Shown here one piece after another: positions 18,207 to 27,638 of a DNA stretch of 64,000 nucleotides. Source of the DNA: Paraburkholderia tropica (lineage in GTDB: Bacteria; Pseudomonadota; Gammaproteobacteria; Burkholderiales; Burkholderiaceae); contig NZ_FNZM01000002.1 in assembly GCF_900109265.1 (NCBI RefSeq), forward strand, positions 62,001-126,000. The letters run 5' to 3'. The notes beneath the pieces were generated by a model. That model ran no database searches. It was given only the letters and a program-made list of their open reading frames with translations, and was not told the origin of the DNA. The translations under genes and the position numbers were made by a program. Numbering within the stretch: position 1 is the stretch's first letter; each line of letters opens with the position of its first letter.

Positions 18207-19946
18207 GTGCCGTTCACGCTGCATGGAATTCCCGTATCGCGCGGTATTGCCATCGGGCGGGCGTATTTGATCGCTCCGGCCGCGCTCGACGTCGATCACT
18301 ATCTGGTCGAGCTGTCGCAGATCGAAGCCGAAATCGAGCGCTTCCGGGCCGCGCTCAAGCGCGTCGAGCAGGAGCTGGACACCTTGCGCGCCGACCTCGC
18401 CGCCGACGCGCCCAGCGAAATGGGCGCGTTCATCGGCGTACATCTCATGATCCTGAACGACGTGATGCTCGTGCAGGAAACCATGGACCTCATCCGCACG
18501 CGCCGCTTCAACGTCGAGTGGGCGCTCACCGAGCAGCTCGAACGCCTCACGCGCCACTTCGACGAAGTCGAGGACGAATACCTGCGCGAACGCAAGGCCG
18601 ACATCGAGCAGGTGGTCGAGCGCGTGCTCAAGGCGCTCGCGGGCGCGTCGCCCACGCCGCTGCACGGCAGTTGCGACGAGATGATCGTGGTCGCGCACGA
18701 CATCGCGCCCGCCGACATGCTGCAGTTCAAGGGCCAAACCTTCCAGGGCTTCGTCACCGATCTGGGCGGCCGCACCTCGCATACGGCGATCGTCGCGCGC
18801 AGCCTGGGCATTCCGGCGGCGGTCGGCGTGCAGCAGGCGAGCGCGCTGATTCGCCAGGACGATCTCATCATCGTCGATGGCGATCATGGCGTGGTGATCG
18901 TCGATCCCGCGCCCATCGTGCTCGAGGAGTACACCTATCGTCAGAGCGAGATGGCGCTCGAGCGCCGCAAGCTGCAGCGCCTGAAGTTCTCGCCCACGCA
19001 GACGCTGTGCGGCACGCGCATCCAGCTCAGCGCGAACATCGAGCTGCCCGAGGACGCCCAGGCGGCGCTCGATTCGGGCGCGACCGGCGTGGGTCTGTTC
19101 CGCACCGAGTTCCTGTTCATGAATCACAAGGACCAGTTGCCGGAGGAGGACGAGCAGTTCGAGGCCTACAAGCGCGCGGCCGAGCTGATGAACGGGCTGC
19201 CCGTGACCATCCGCACAATCGACGTCGGCGCGGACAAGCCGCTCGATGCGCTCACCGGCGCCGACGGCTACGAGACCGCCGCGAACCCGGCGCTGGGGCT
19301 GCGTGCGATCCGCTGGAGCCTGTCCGAGCCGCAGATGTTCCTCACGCAGCTGCGCGCGATCCTGCGCGCCTCGGCGTTCGGCAACGTGAAGATCCTGATT
19401 CCGATGCTCGCGCACGCGCAGCAGATCGACCAGACGCTCGACCTGATCCGCGAGGCGCGGCGTCAGCTCGACGACGCGGGCCTCGCCTACGACTCGAACA
19501 TCCAGGTGGGCGCGATGATCGAGATTCCGGCGGCGGCGCTGGCCTTGCCGATGTTCCTGCGCCGGCTCGATTTCCTCTCGATCGGCACCAACGATCTGAT
19601 TCAGTACACGCTCGCGATCGACCGCGCCGACAACGCCGTGGCCGACCTCTACGACCCGCTGCACCCGGCGGTGCTGCAACTGATCGCGCACACGCTGCGC
19701 GAAGCGAAGCGCGCGGGCGTGCCGGTCTCCGTGTGCGGCGAGATGGCGGGCGATCCGCAGCTCACGCGACTGCTGCTCGGCATGGGGCTCACGGAGTTCT
19801 CGATGCATCCGAGCCAGTTGCTGGTGGTGAAGCAGGAGATCCTGCGCTCGCAGTTGAAGGCGCTCGAAAAGCCGGTCGCCGATGTGCTGGCCGCCTATGA
19901 GCCCGAAGAGTTGCAGGCGGCGTTGGTGCGTCTTGCGCAGGCGTGA
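18207..19946 (+). CDS. ptsI: PTS enzyme I
   Basis: Phosphoenolpyruvate-protein phosphotransferase that starts the PTS relay by phosphorylating HPr. The 579-residue protein has the swivelling His domain with His192 in GGRTSHTAIVARSLGIPA and the PEP-binding barrel with GLFRTEFLFM, IRTIDVGADKPL, SIGTNDLIQYTLAIDR and VCGEMAGDP. GTG at 18207 is preferred to GTG at 18201, because the AGGAGG ribosome-binding site overlaps the latter and sits at proper distance from the former. A second enzyme I, fused to other PTS domains, is encoded at 45787-48396. Confidence 0.95.
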   Translation: MPFTLHGIPVSRGIAIGRAYLIAPAALDVDHYLVELSQIEAEIERFRAALKRVEQELDTLRADLAADAPSEMGAFIGVHLMILNDVMLVQETMDLIRTRRFNVEWALTEQLERLTRHFDEVEDEYLRERKADIEQVVERVLKALAGASPTPLHGSCDEMIVVAHDIAPADMLQFKGQTFQGFVTDLGGRTSHTAIVARSLGIPAAVGVQQASALIRQDDLIIVDGDHGVVIVDPAPIVLEEYTYRQSEMALERRKLQRLKFSPTQTLCGTRIQLSANIELPEDAQAALDSGATGVGLFRTEFLFMNHKDQLPEEDEQFEAYKRAAELMNGLPVTIRTIDVGADKPLDALTGADGYETAANPALGLRAIRWSLSEPQMFLTQLRAILRASAFGNVKILIPMLAHAQQIDQTLDLIREARRQLDDAGLAYDSNIQVGAMIEIPAAALALPMFLRRLDFLSIGTNDLIQYTLAIDRADNAVADLYDPLHPAVLQLIAHTLREAKRAGVPVSVCGEMAGDPQLTRLLLGMGLTEFSMHPSQLLVVKQEILRSQLKALEKPVADVLAAYEPEELQAALVRLAQA

Positions 19947-19997
19947 TTTGCGCGGTTTTGCTTCTCGGGCTTCCCGTACTCCTCGTGCTTCAAAAGC

Positions 19998-20027
19998 AAA
20001 AAAGCCCCGGCATGCCGGGGCTTTTTT
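19998..20027. terminator. Bidirectional terminator between ptsI and moeB-like gene
   Basis: AAAAAAGCCCCGG, CATG, CCGGGGCTTTTTT: a perfect palindrome with A-run and T-run, serving the two convergent genes. Confidence 0.95.
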
Positions 20028-20037
20028 GTTGGCGCGC

Positions 20038-20793
20038 TCACACGTGCCGTTCGCCGCAGACGGGGCAATCGGGCTGGCGCGCGATGCGCATCGTGTTCCA
20101 CTCCATGCGCAGCGAATCGAGCATCATCAGCCGGCCGACGAGCGGCGTGCCGATCTCGCCGACCACACGCAGCGCTTCCGCGGCCTGCATCGCGCCGATG
20201 ATGCCCACCGTGGGCGCGAACACGCCCATCGTCGAGCACGCGACTTCCTCGAACGGTTGATCCTCGGGGAACACGCAGGCGTAGCAGGGCGAGTCCTCGC
20301 GGCGGAAGTCGAAGGTGCTGATCTGGCCGTCGAAACGCAGCGCCGCGCCCGAGACGAGCGGCACGCCATGCTTCACGCAGGCGCGGTTGATCGCGTGGCG
20401 CGTGGCGAAGTTGTCGGTGCAATCGAGCACCACGCTCATCTTCGGCACCTGCTCGTCGAGCCAGGCGTCGTCGATGCGCGCCTGCACGGCGTTGACCGTC
20501 ACTTCCGGATTCAGGCGCGCGATGGCGTCGCGGCCCGACTCGACCTTGGCGCGGCCCACCGACGCCGTCTCGTGCATGATCTGCCGCTGCAGATTGGTGA
20601 GATCGACCGTGTCGTTGTCGACGAGCGTGAGCGTGCCCACACCCGACGCCGCGAGATACATCGCCGCCGGCGAGCCGAGGCCGCCCGCGCCGATCACGAG
20701 TGCATGCGCGTCGAGAAAGCGCTGCTGCGCCTCGATGCCGATCTCGTCGACGAGGATATGGCGGGAATAGCGGAGGAGTTGGTCGTCGTTCAT
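20038..20793 (-). CDS. moeB: ThiF/MoeB-family adenylyltransferase
   Basis: Activates the C-terminus of a small sulfur-carrier protein (MoaD or ThiS) by adenylation. The 251-residue protein shows the nucleotide loop VIGAGGLGSPAAMYLAASGVG, the DNDTVDLTNLQRQ segment, DCTDNFATRHAIN, and zinc-binding pairs CYAC (with FPED) and CPVC near the C-terminus. There is no rhodanese domain. The family alone does not tell molybdopterin from thiamine use, and neither moaD nor thiS is nearby. The start at 20793 is the ATG with family-like MNDDQLLRYSRH. A hairpin at 20852-20885 separates it from the upstream protease gene. Confidence 0.88.
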   Translation of the reverse strand: MNDDQLLRYSRHILVDEIGIEAQQRFLDAHALVIGAGGLGSPAAMYLAASGVGTLTLVDNDTVDLTNLQRQIMHETASVGRAKVESGRDAIARLNPEVTVNAVQARIDDAWLDEQVPKMSVVLDCTDNFATRHAINRACVKHGVPLVSGAALRFDGQISTFDFRREDSPCYACVFPEDQPFEEVACSTMGVFAPTVGIIGAMQAAEALRVVGEIGTPLVGRLMMLDSLRMEWNTMRIARQPDCPVCGERHV

Positions 20794-20851
20794 CGCGGGG
20801 CGCACGGTGCGAGGCGCGCGATGGACAGAAGACCGTGAGACGCGCGCCGGA

Positions 20852-20885
20852 AATACGGATTCGCGAAAGTCGCGAAGTTCGTATT
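20852..20885. terminator. Hairpin between ctpA-like gene and moeB-like gene
   Basis: AATACG and TTCGCGA pair with TCGCGAA and CGTATT around an AAG loop with a small internal loop. It lies in the intergenic gap on the minus-strand unit and lacks a long T-run. Confidence 0.45.
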
Positions 20886-20965
20886 GTACCGGCGGCGGGA
20901 GCTTCGCTCCGGGGCGCGCGTGGTGGTGCTAACGCGGCCCCCGGAGCGGGTGAGGCAGATGCAGC

Positions 20966-22570
20966 TTACTTCGCGGGAGCCGACGCCGGCGCGGGCGCCG
21001 TTGCAGGTGCGGAAGCAGCGGCCGGAGCCGACGCGCCCGGCGCCATGATCTGCGCGCCCGGCTTCACGGCGATGGGCGCCGAAGCCGAGGTGGGCGGCTT
21101 CTGCTGCGCCATGCGGCGTTCCATCGGCGACTTCGATTCGACCACCGGCTTGCCCTGAAGCTTGTTCAGCGCCTGCTGGAGCATGAAGTCGTCAGTCGAA
21201 CCGAATTCGACCGGCTTGCGCTCGCGATCCTTCTGGCGCTGTTCCGGCGTCTTCTTGTCGTTCTGCTCTTCGAGCTGACGCAGCATGTCCATGCGCTCCT
21301 GCTCGCGCACGTCCTGCTCCTTCTTCTCGTCCGGATCCTGCGTGTTGGCGAGGTGGTTCTGGTAGTCCACTTCGCGCGTGACGAGTGCGTCGTCCGGATC
21401 GCCGTCCGCGTACTGATCGACCGCGACGTCAGGACGGATGCCCTTGTTCTGGATCGAGCGGCCGCTCGGCGTGTAGTAGTACGCCGTGGTCAGACGCAGC
21501 GCCGTGTCGGCCGTCATCGGACGCACGGTTTGCACCGAGCCCTTGCCGAAGGTCGTCTTGCCGATGATGAGCGCACGCTTCTGGTCCTGCAGCGCGCCCG
21601 CGACGATTTCCGACGCCGACGCCGAGTAGGCGTTGGTCAGCACGATCATCGGCACGGTCTTGAACTCGGCCGCCTCGCCCTTGAGCGGGTCGCCGTCGAA
21701 CGACGGCAGGCGGTAGTTCTCGTAGTTGTCGCGATAGACCTGCTTCGAGTCCGGAATCTGGCCGTTGGTCGAGACGACGACCGAGTCGGCCGGCAGGAAC
21801 GCGCCCGCCACGCCGACCGCGCTCTGCAGCAGACCGCCGCCGTTGTTGCGCAGATCGAGGATGAGGCCCTTCAGGTTCGGCTCCTGACGCGCGATGTCCT
21901 GCAGCTTGGCTGCGAGGTCAGGCGTGGTGCGTTCCTGGAAGCTCGTGATGCGGATGTACGCGTAACCCGGCTGCAGGATCTTCGACTTCACGCTCTGCAC
22001 CTTGATGATGGCGCGCGTGATGGTGAGCGGGAAGGTGCGGTCGTCGGTCTTGCGGAAGATCGTGAGCGTGACCTTCGTGCCCGGATCGCCGCGCATCTGC
22101 TTGACGGCCTGGTCGAGCGTCATGCCGCGCACGGGCTTGTCGTTGATACGCGTGATGAGGTCGCCCGGACGGATGCCGGCGCGGAACGCGGGCGTGTCTT
22201 CGATGGGCGAGATCACCTTGATCAGGCCGTCTTCCGAGGAGATCTCGATGCCGAGGCCCGCGAAGCGGCCCTTGGTCTGTTCCTGGAGTTCCTGGTAGTC
22301 GGTCTTGTCGAGATACGACGAATGCGGGTCGAGACTCGACACCATGCCCTTGATGGCGGCGGTGAGGAGCTTCTTGTCGTCGACCGGCGTGACGTACTCA
22401 TGCTTGATCTGACCGAAGACTTCGGCGAAGAGCCGCAGCTGGTCGAGCGGCAGCGGCTCGATCACGGTCTGCTGGGTCTGCTGCGCCGAGGCGGAAATCT
22501 GCAGGGTGGCAAATACGCCGGTCGCGAGGCCAGCGGCGATCAGGCCGATGTTTTTCAGGTTCTTTCGCAT
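20966..22570 (-). CDS. ctpA: S41 family carboxy-terminal processing protease
   Basis: Periplasmic serine protease acting on C-termini of envelope proteins. The 534-residue protein has a signal peptide (about 1-30), a PDZ domain (about 95-175, GLGIEISSEDGLIKV to KPVRGMTLDQAVKQMRGDPG), and the S41 catalytic domain with the Ser in YSASASEIVAGALQDQ and Lys in GKTTFGKGSVQT. The C-terminus carries a charged stretch (KKEQDVREQERMDMLRQLEE) and an Ala/Pro-rich tail typical of the betaproteobacterial form. gpmA lies upstream on the same strand, as in related genomes; the 545-bp gap between them holds no gene I can support. Confidence 0.93.
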   Translation of the reverse strand: MRKNLKNIGLIAAGLATGVFATLQISASAQQTQQTVIEPLPLDQLRLFAEVFGQIKHEYVTPVDDKKLLTAAIKGMVSSLDPHSSYLDKTDYQELQEQTKGRFAGLGIEISSEDGLIKVISPIEDTPAFRAGIRPGDLITRINDKPVRGMTLDQAVKQMRGDPGTKVTLTIFRKTDDRTFPLTITRAIIKVQSVKSKILQPGYAYIRITSFQERTTPDLAAKLQDIARQEPNLKGLILDLRNNGGGLLQSAVGVAGAFLPADSVVVSTNGQIPDSKQVYRDNYENYRLPSFDGDPLKGEAAEFKTVPMIVLTNAYSASASEIVAGALQDQKRALIIGKTTFGKGSVQTVRPMTADTALRLTTAYYYTPSGRSIQNKGIRPDVAVDQYADGDPDDALVTREVDYQNHLANTQDPDEKKEQDVREQERMDMLRQLEEQNDKKTPEQRQKDRERKPVEFGSTDDFMLQQALNKLQGKPVVESKSPMERRMAQQKPPTSASAPIAVKPGAQIMAPGASAPAAASAPATAPAPASAPAK

Positions 22571-22785
22571 AGAGTTTGTTGCGTGCGGTCGAGGCGCGTG
22601 AAAAATAGGCGCGTGGCAGCGTCTAATGGAAAAGCGACGGACAAGTATAACTGCACAGTTGCCGCGTCTGTGTACAAGGCGCGTTCAGCGTCGGGTTCGA
22701 GGGATGAACGGGCATGAATCGAAGCGCGCGGCCAGCCGAACGTTGCGTGTTCGACAACCGCGCTGCGGCCGGGTTCGCAAGCCGC

Positions 22786-22809
22786 GTGCCGTGAATTGTG
22801 CCGTGAATT
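22786..22809 (+). repeat. 12-bp tandem duplication
   Basis: GTGCCGTGAATT occurs twice in a row in the 545-bp gap (22571-23115) between the protease gene and gpmA. No coding signal is convincing there. Confidence 0.6.
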
Positions 22810-23050
22810 GCGCCTCGGAGGCAGACTGGACGCGGGTGTGGCGGCGAACTGGCGGGAAGCTGGCGGCGCTGTCAGCCCGCCGCGCGAGCGTGCGCAAAGA
22901 CGATGGCGGCACGTAGCTCGCGCGAAAGGATGGCGCAAGGGATGACGTGAGCGGCGATGCAGGAGATAACGCAGCGCGGTGCGGACACGGCGGAGGCGAA
23001 GTCGGCATGCGAGCTTGAGTCGACAGCTTCAGCCGGCCTGGGCGTAAACC

Positions 23051-23083
23051 GCCGGCGCCCGCTCGAAAGGAGCGGGCGCCGGC
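23051..23083 (-). terminator. Strong hairpin behind gpmA
   Basis: GCCGGCGCCCGCTC, loop GAAAG, GAGCGGGCGCCGGC: a perfect 14-bp stem 33 bp from the gpmA stop. The T-run on the minus strand is short (GGTTTACG). Confidence 0.7.
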
Positions 23084-23115
23084 GAGAGTCATGCGTGAGC
23101 GAAGCGAGGCGTGGA

Positions 23116-23865
23116 TCAGCCCGCTTTCTTGCCCTGGTTCGCGACGGCGGCCTGAGCCTGCGCGATGGCCTCGGCGTCGCCGAGGTAGTAATGCGTGATG
23201 GGCTTGAGGTTCTCGTCGAGCTCATAGACGAGCGGCACGCCGTTCGGAATGTTCAGGCCGACGATGTCGCTGTCCGAAATGCCGTCCAGATACTTCACGA
23301 GCGCGCGGATCGAGTTGCCGTGCGCGGCGATCACGACGTTCTTGCCCGACTTGATGGCCGGCGCGATCGACTCGTTCCACAGCGGCAGCACGCGCGCGAC
23401 CGTGTCCTTCAGGCACTCGGTCAGCGGCAGTTGCTCGCGCGGCACCTTGGCGTAGCGCGGGTCGTTGTAGGCCGTGCGGTCGTCCGACGGATCGAGCGCG
23501 GGCGGCGGCGTGTCGTAGCTGCGGCGCCAGACGAGCACCTGTTCGTCGCCGTACTTCGCAGCCGTTTCCGCCTTGTTCAGGCCCGAAAGCGCGCCGTAAT
23601 GACGCTCGTTCAGACGCCACGAGTGGACGACCGGGAGGTACATCTGGTCCATCTGGTCCTGGACGTGCCAGAGCGTGCGGATCGCGCGCTTGAGCACCGA
23701 CGTGTAGGCGATGTCGAACGCATAGCCGGATGCCTTGAGGAGCTGGCCGGCCTGCTGGGCCTCGCGATTGCCCTGTTCGGTCAGGTCGACGTCCACCCAG
23801 CCGGTGAAGCGGTTTTCCTTGTTCCACGTCGATTCGCCGTGGCGGATGAGTACGAGTTTGTACAT
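23116..23865 (-). CDS. gpmA: 2,3-bisphosphoglycerate-dependent phosphoglycerate mutase
   Basis: Glycolytic and gluconeogenic enzyme that interconverts 3- and 2-phosphoglycerate. The 249-residue protein has the catalytic [18 protein letters not shown] motif at the N-terminus, RRSYDTPPP, and the second histidine in [18 protein letters not shown]. The start [10 protein letters not shown] at 23865 is fixed by the family, although the frame is open upstream. It is divergent from the rhodanese gene. Confidence 0.96.
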   Translation of the reverse strand: MYKLVLIRHGESTWNKENRFTGWVDVDLTEQGNREAQQAGQLLKASGYAFDIAYTSVLKRAIRTLWHVQDQMDQMYLPVVHSWRLNERHYGALSGLNKAETAAKYGDEQVLVWRRSYDTPPPALDPSDDRTAYNDPRYAKVPREQLPLTECLKDTVARVLPLWNESIAPAIKSGKNVVIAAHGNSIRALVKYLDGISDSDIVGLNIPNGVPLVYELDENLKPITHYYLGDAEAIAQAQAAVANQGKKAG

Positions 23866-23992
23866 GAGGATGCCGGTCGGTAGTGAAGAAGCGGTAATCG
23901 GGGACGGGAACAGCCAGCAAGCCAGGGCGGCCCGGTCCATCGGGTTGTGCGCCCGGGCTGGGGGGCGTCAACCCTGCGACAAACGGTTATTT

Positions 23993-23998
23993 TATAAT
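23993..23998 (+). promoter_or_regulatory. Candidate -10 box of rhodanese-grxC unit
   Basis: A perfect TATAAT lies 58 bp ahead of the rhodanese start in the divergent gap with gpmA. No convincing -35 hexamer is seen. Confidence 0.5.
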
Positions 23999-24055
23999 GA
24001 GCGGATTGTCCGAACTCGATTTCCCACGATTTCTCTTTTTCCCGGCGGCCCCTCC

Positions 24056-24481
24056 GTGACGTTCTTCACCAATTACATCAACCTTGTTCTCATCGCGATC
24101 GTCCTCATCTCAGGAGGGTTGCTCCTGTGGCCGACGCTCAAACGCGGCGGCCGCGGCGGCGTATCGGCCGCCGAAGCCACGCAGATGATCAACCGCCGCA
24201 ACGCGGTGGTGATCGACGTGCGTTCGGCCGACGAATTCGCGAAGGGCCATCTGCCCGCCGCCCGCCATCTGCCGATGAGCGAGCTGCAGGGCAAGATCGG
24301 CCAGTTCGTGAAGAACAAGAGCAACCCGGTGCTGCTGGTCTGCCAGACGGGCCAGCACTCGAACAAGGCCGCGAGCCTTGTGAAGGAAGCCGGTTTTGCC
24401 GAAGTCCACGTGCTGGACGGCGGCGTGAACGCCTGGCAGCAGGCCGGTATGCCGGTCGTGAAACAAGGAGGTTCGAAGTGA
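24056..24481 (+). CDS. Membrane-anchored rhodanese-like protein
   Basis: 141-residue protein with one N-terminal membrane segment (about 5-24) and a rhodanese domain. The active-site Cys lies in LLVCQTGQHSNKAA, with the typical VIDVRSADEFAKGHLPAARHLP N-terminal signature. It resembles YibN of E. coli, and the neighbours grxC, secB and gpsA match the conserved yibN-grxC-secB-gpsA order. GTG at 24056 is chosen; the stop overlaps the grxC start by 4 bp (GTGA). It probably handles sulfane sulfur or protein thiols; the substrate is unknown. Confidence 0.88.
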   Translation: MTFFTNYINLVLIAIVLISGGLLLWPTLKRGGRGGVSAAEATQMINRRNAVVIDVRSADEFAKGHLPAARHLPMSELQGKIGQFVKNKSNPVLLVCQTGQHSNKAASLVKEAGFAEVHVLDGGVNAWQQAGMPVVKQGGSK

Positions 24482-24741
24482 ACAAAGTGGTCATGTACAG
24501 CACCCAGGTGTGCCCGTATTGCCAGATGGCCGAACGTCTTTTAAAGTCGCGCGGCGTCGAACACATCGAGAAAGTGCTGATCGACCGGGATCCGGCGCGT
24601 CGTGAAGAAATGATGACGCGTACCGGCCGTCGCACGGTGCCGCAGGTCTATATCGGCGAGACGCATGTGGGCGGTTACGATGACCTCTCCGCGCTCGACC
24701 GTGCAGGCGGCCTGATGCCGCTGCTCGAAGCTGCGGCCTGA
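24478..24741 (+). CDS. grxC: Glutaredoxin 3
   Basis: 87-residue dithiol glutaredoxin that uses glutathione to reduce disulfides. The active site CPYC is in [15 protein letters not shown], with [18 protein letters not shown] for glutathione binding. GTG at 24478 overlaps the rhodanese stop, so it is translationally coupled. The gshA and gshB genes that make its cofactor are in the same window. Confidence 0.95.
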   Translation: MNKVVMYSTQVCPYCQMAERLLKSRGVEHIEKVLIDRDPARREEMMTRTGRRTVPQVYIGETHVGGYDDLSALDRAGGLMPLLEAAA

Positions 24742-24831
24742 GTTTCGGGCTGCGCATCGGACCGCGCGTCGGTCCGATGCATTCGCCGCCTGGCAAGGGC
24801 GGTTCGGGCGCGGTAACAGCGCCCCAGGTTT

Positions 24832-24875
24832 CGCCCGCGCGAGCCGGAAAGGTTCGCGCGGGCGTGTTGTCGTTT
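24832..24875 (+). terminator. Terminator after grxC
   Basis: CGCCCGCGCGAGCC, loop GGAAA, GGTTCGCGCGGGCG, then a T-rich tail. An earlier hairpin GCATCGGACC/GGTCCGATGC lies at 24754-24780 with no T-run. Confidence 0.7.
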
Positions 24876-24973
24876 GTTGCTGCTCAGTGCGGCTGCGTCG
24901 CGCGGACTCGCCTCATTGCGAGACCTTGCGATACTGTGCAGCCGCAGTTCATTTAATCAGGAAGCCAAACACC

Positions 24974-25441
24974 ATGTCTGACGAGAATAACCAGCCGTTC
25001 TTCAACATCCAGCGCATTTACCTCAAGGACCTGTCGCTCGAGCAGCCGAACTCGCCGGCCATCTTCCTTGAGCAGGACATGCCGTCGGTTGAAGTGGAAG
25101 TCGACGTCAAGGCCGAACGCCTCGCGGAATCGGTGTTCGAGATCCTCGTCACCGGCACGGTCACCGCCAAGGTCAAGGACAAGGTTGCGTTCCTGATCGA
25201 AGCCAAGCAAGCCGGCATTTTCGACATCCGCAACATCCCGGCGGAACAGGTCGATCCGCTCGTCGGCATCGCTTGCCCGACCATCCTGTTCCCGTATCTG
25301 CGCTCGAACATCGCCGACGCGATCACGCGTGCGGGCTTCCCGCCGATCCACCTCGCCGAGATCAACTTCCAGGCGCTCTACGAGCAACGCCTGCAGCAGA
25401 TCGCGCAGCAGCAGGACGGCGCCAGCAACGCCACGCATTGA
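24974..25441 (+). CDS. secB: Protein-export chaperone SecB
   Basis: Tetrameric cytosolic chaperone that delivers preproteins to SecA. The 155-residue protein has [20 protein letters not shown], the substrate groove region [13 protein letters not shown], and [18 protein letters not shown] followed by [12 protein letters not shown]. The C-terminal tail is Gln-rich. The ATG at 24974 is fixed by the family; gpsA follows after 45 bp, the usual order. Confidence 0.96.
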   Translation: MSDENNQPFFNIQRIYLKDLSLEQPNSPAIFLEQDMPSVEVEVDVKAERLAESVFEILVTGTVTAKVKDKVAFLIEAKQAGIFDIRNIPAEQVDPLVGIACPTILFPYLRSNIADAITRAGFPPIHLAEINFQALYEQRLQQIAQQQDGASNATH

Positions 25442-25486
25442 TCGTTTTTTGATCGCTGATCGAACCAACCGGTGCGGAGTATCGGA

Positions 25487-26485
25487 ATGAAAGTCGCCGT
25501 TCTCGGCGCCGGAGCGTGGGGCACCGCGCTGGCGGGCCATCTGGCCCAGGCGCATGACACGGTGTTGTGGGCGCGCGATGGCGCGCTCGTCGACGCCCTG
25601 CGTAAAACGCACGAGAACGCCCGCTATCTGGCGGGCGTCTCGCTGCCTGAATCTCTCCAGTACGAAACCGATCTCGCTGCCGCGCTCGACTACGGCGCGG
25701 GCGAAGCGGATCTGGTCGTGCTCGGCACACCCGTGGCGGGCCTGCGCGACATGCTGCGCACGATGCGCGACATGGGCCGCGTGCCCGCGCATTTCGTGTG
25801 GCTTTGCAAAGGCTTCGAAGCCGACTCGCAGTTGATGCCGCATCAGGTCGTCGCGGCGGAATTGCCCGACCACGCGAGCAATGGCGTGCTGTCCGGCCCG
25901 AGTTTCGCGCGCGAAGTGGGCGAGGGTCTGCCCGTCGCGCTCACGGTCGCGAGTGCGTCGGCCGACTGCCGCGAGCGCACGCTCGCCGCATTCCATCACC
26001 GTGCGATGCGCATCTATACCGGCGACGACGTCGTCGGCGTGGAAGTGGGCGGCGCGGTCAAGAACGTGCTTGCCATCGCCACCGGCATCTCGGACGGACT
26101 CGGCCTCGGCCTGAACGCACGCGCCGCGCTCATCACGCGCGGTCTCGCGGAAATGACGCGTCTGGGCGTGACGCTCGGCGGCCGCGCGGAGACCTTTACG
26201 GGTCTCACGGGCCTCGGCGACCTCATCCTTACCGCCACCGGCGACCTGTCGCGCAACCGCACCGTCGGCAAGCAGCTGGCGAGCGGGCGCACGCTCGACG
26301 ACATCCTCGGCGCGCTCGGCCACGTGGCCGAAGGCGTGCGCTGCGCGCGCGCCGTGCTGGCGATCGCGCGCGCGCATCGGATCGACATGCCGATCACCGA
26401 GGCGGTATGCGCCGTGCTGTTCGACGGCGTGGCGCCGCGCGACGCCGTGAGCGCCCTGCTCAGGCGCGACGCGAAGGCGGAATAG
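25487..26485 (+). CDS. gpsA: NAD(P)-dependent glycerol-3-phosphate dehydrogenase
   Basis: Makes sn-glycerol 3-phosphate from dihydroxyacetone phosphate for phospholipid synthesis. The 332-residue protein has the dinucleotide-binding [18 protein letters not shown] at its N-terminus, [15 protein letters not shown] and the catalytic lysine region [16 protein letters not shown]. Length and start agree with the family. It ends the secB-gpsA unit. Confidence 0.95.
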   Translation: MKVAVLGAGAWGTALAGHLAQAHDTVLWARDGALVDALRKTHENARYLAGVSLPESLQYETDLAAALDYGAGEADLVVLGTPVAGLRDMLRTMRDMGRVPAHFVWLCKGFEADSQLMPHQVVAAELPDHASNGVLSGPSFAREVGEGLPVALTVASASADCRERTLAAFHHRAMRIYTGDDVVGVEVGGAVKNVLAIATGISDGLGLGLNARAALITRGLAEMTRLGVTLGGRAETFTGLTGLGDLILTATGDLSRNRTVGKQLASGRTLDDILGALGHVAEGVRCARAVLAIARAHRIDMPITEAVCAVLFDGVAPRDAVSALLRRDAKAE

Positions 26486-26566
26486 TCCCGCGCGGCCACG
26501 GCGCGCCTTCGCCGTGAGGGTGCGAGGTTGCGCGAGGTTGCGCACAAGCGCGCAAGGAGGACCGTC

Positions 26567-27091
26567 ATGCTCACCCTCGGAGCGTGCCGCGTCGAGGCGC
26601 GAGTCGTGGACATCACGACGCTCGCCGTCGACGCCATCGTGAACGCCGCGAACACCTCGCTGCTCGGCGGCGGCGGCGTGGACGGCGCGATCCATCGCGC
26701 GGCCGGCCCCGGCCTGCTGCGCGAGTGCGAGCCGCTGCACGGCTGTCCGACCGGCGACGCCAAACTCACCGCCGGCTACCGGCTTCCCGCAAAACACGTG
26801 ATTCACACCGTTGGTCCGGTCTGGAACGGCGGCGCGCGCGACGAGGCGTTCCTGCTGGCCTCGAGTTACCGGCGCTCGCTTGAAGTGGCGCGCGAGGCGA
26901 ACGTGCGCAGCATCGCGTTTCCCGCCATCAGCTGCGGCGTGTACCGATTCCCGCCCGACGAAGCGGTGAGCATCGCGTTCGCAACCGTCATCGACACCCT
27001 GCCCGCGTATCCGGCGCTCGAACGCGTGATCTTCGCGTGCTTCGACGAGGCGATGCTCGCGCGTTACGAGCGCGAACTGCGTGCCCGATGA
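26567..27091 (+). CDS. Macro-domain protein (O-acetyl-ADP-ribose deacetylase-like)
   Basis: 174-residue single macro domain of the MacroD/YmdB type that hydrolyses O-acetyl-ADP-ribose or removes ADP-ribose. Signatures are [32 protein letters not shown] (binding loop 1) and [13 protein letters not shown] (loop 2). The start at 26567 follows an AAGGAGG ribosome-binding site at proper distance; the frame is open further upstream without one. It lies close behind gpsA and convergent to trmL. Confidence 0.9.
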   Translation: MLTLGACRVEARVVDITTLAVDAIVNAANTSLLGGGGVDGAIHRAAGPGLLRECEPLHGCPTGDAKLTAGYRLPAKHVIHTVGPVWNGGARDEAFLLASSYRRSLEVAREANVRSIAFPAISCGVYRFPPDEAVSIAFATVIDTLPAYPALERVIFACFDEAMLARYERELRAR

Positions 27092-27115
27092 GCACGCTTC
27101 ACCGTCAATCCGCCC

Positions 27116-27586
27116 TTATTCCCCGCCCTCGAAACCGGCCTGACGCCACGCTTCGAACACCACGACCGCGACCGTATTCGACAGATTCAGGCTGCGATTG
27201 CCGGGCCGCATCGGCAGGCGCACGCGCTGTTCGGGCGCGAAGCGCTCCAGCACGCCGTCGGGCAGGCCACGCGTTTCCGCACCGAACACGAACCAGTCGC
27301 CCGGCAGGAACGCGTGATCGTGAAAGCGCCCCGAGCCGCGCGTGGTGAACGCGAACATGCGCGCCGGATCGGGCGTTTCCTTGGCGACGAACGCGTCCCA
27401 GTTGGCGTGCACGTGCATCTGCGCGTATTCGTGATAGTCGAGGCCCGCGCGGCGCATCTTCGTGTCGTCGAGCGGAAAGCCGAGCGGCTCGATCAGATGC
27501 AGCCGGGCGCCCGTGTTCGCGCACAGGCGAATGACGTTGCCGGTGTTCGGCGGAATTTCCGGTTCGACGAGAACGACGTTGAACAT
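27116..27586 (-). CDS. trmL: tRNA (cytidine/uridine-34 2'-O) methyltransferase TrmL
   Basis: SPOUT-family methyltransferase that modifies the wobble base of leucine tRNAs. The 156-residue protein has the N-terminal VEPEIPPNTGNVIRLCANTG, GAETRGLPDGVLE in the knot region and LPMRPGNRSLNLSNTVAVVV at the C-terminus. Size and motifs match TrmL closely. The adjacent comF-like gene upstream on the same strand is 52 bp away. Confidence 0.94.
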   Translation of the reverse strand: MFNVVLVEPEIPPNTGNVIRLCANTGARLHLIEPLGFPLDDTKMRRAGLDYHEYAQMHVHANWDAFVAKETPDPARMFAFTTRGSGRFHDHAFLPGDWFVFGAETRGLPDGVLERFAPEQRVRLPMRPGNRSLNLSNTVAVVVFEAWRQAGFEGGE

Positions 27587-27638
27587 GATGATGAAACTCG
27601 TGAAAAGACGATAAAAACGATAAAAAAGCGCGCGGCGC

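Noticed and set aside
17748-19808. Open frame of 686 codons antisense to ptsH-ptsI
   Set aside because: It mirrors the codon pattern of the real genes on the plus strand; the translated product is low in hydrophobic blocks, rich in Arg/His/Ala, and matches no family. High GC content gives such shadows.
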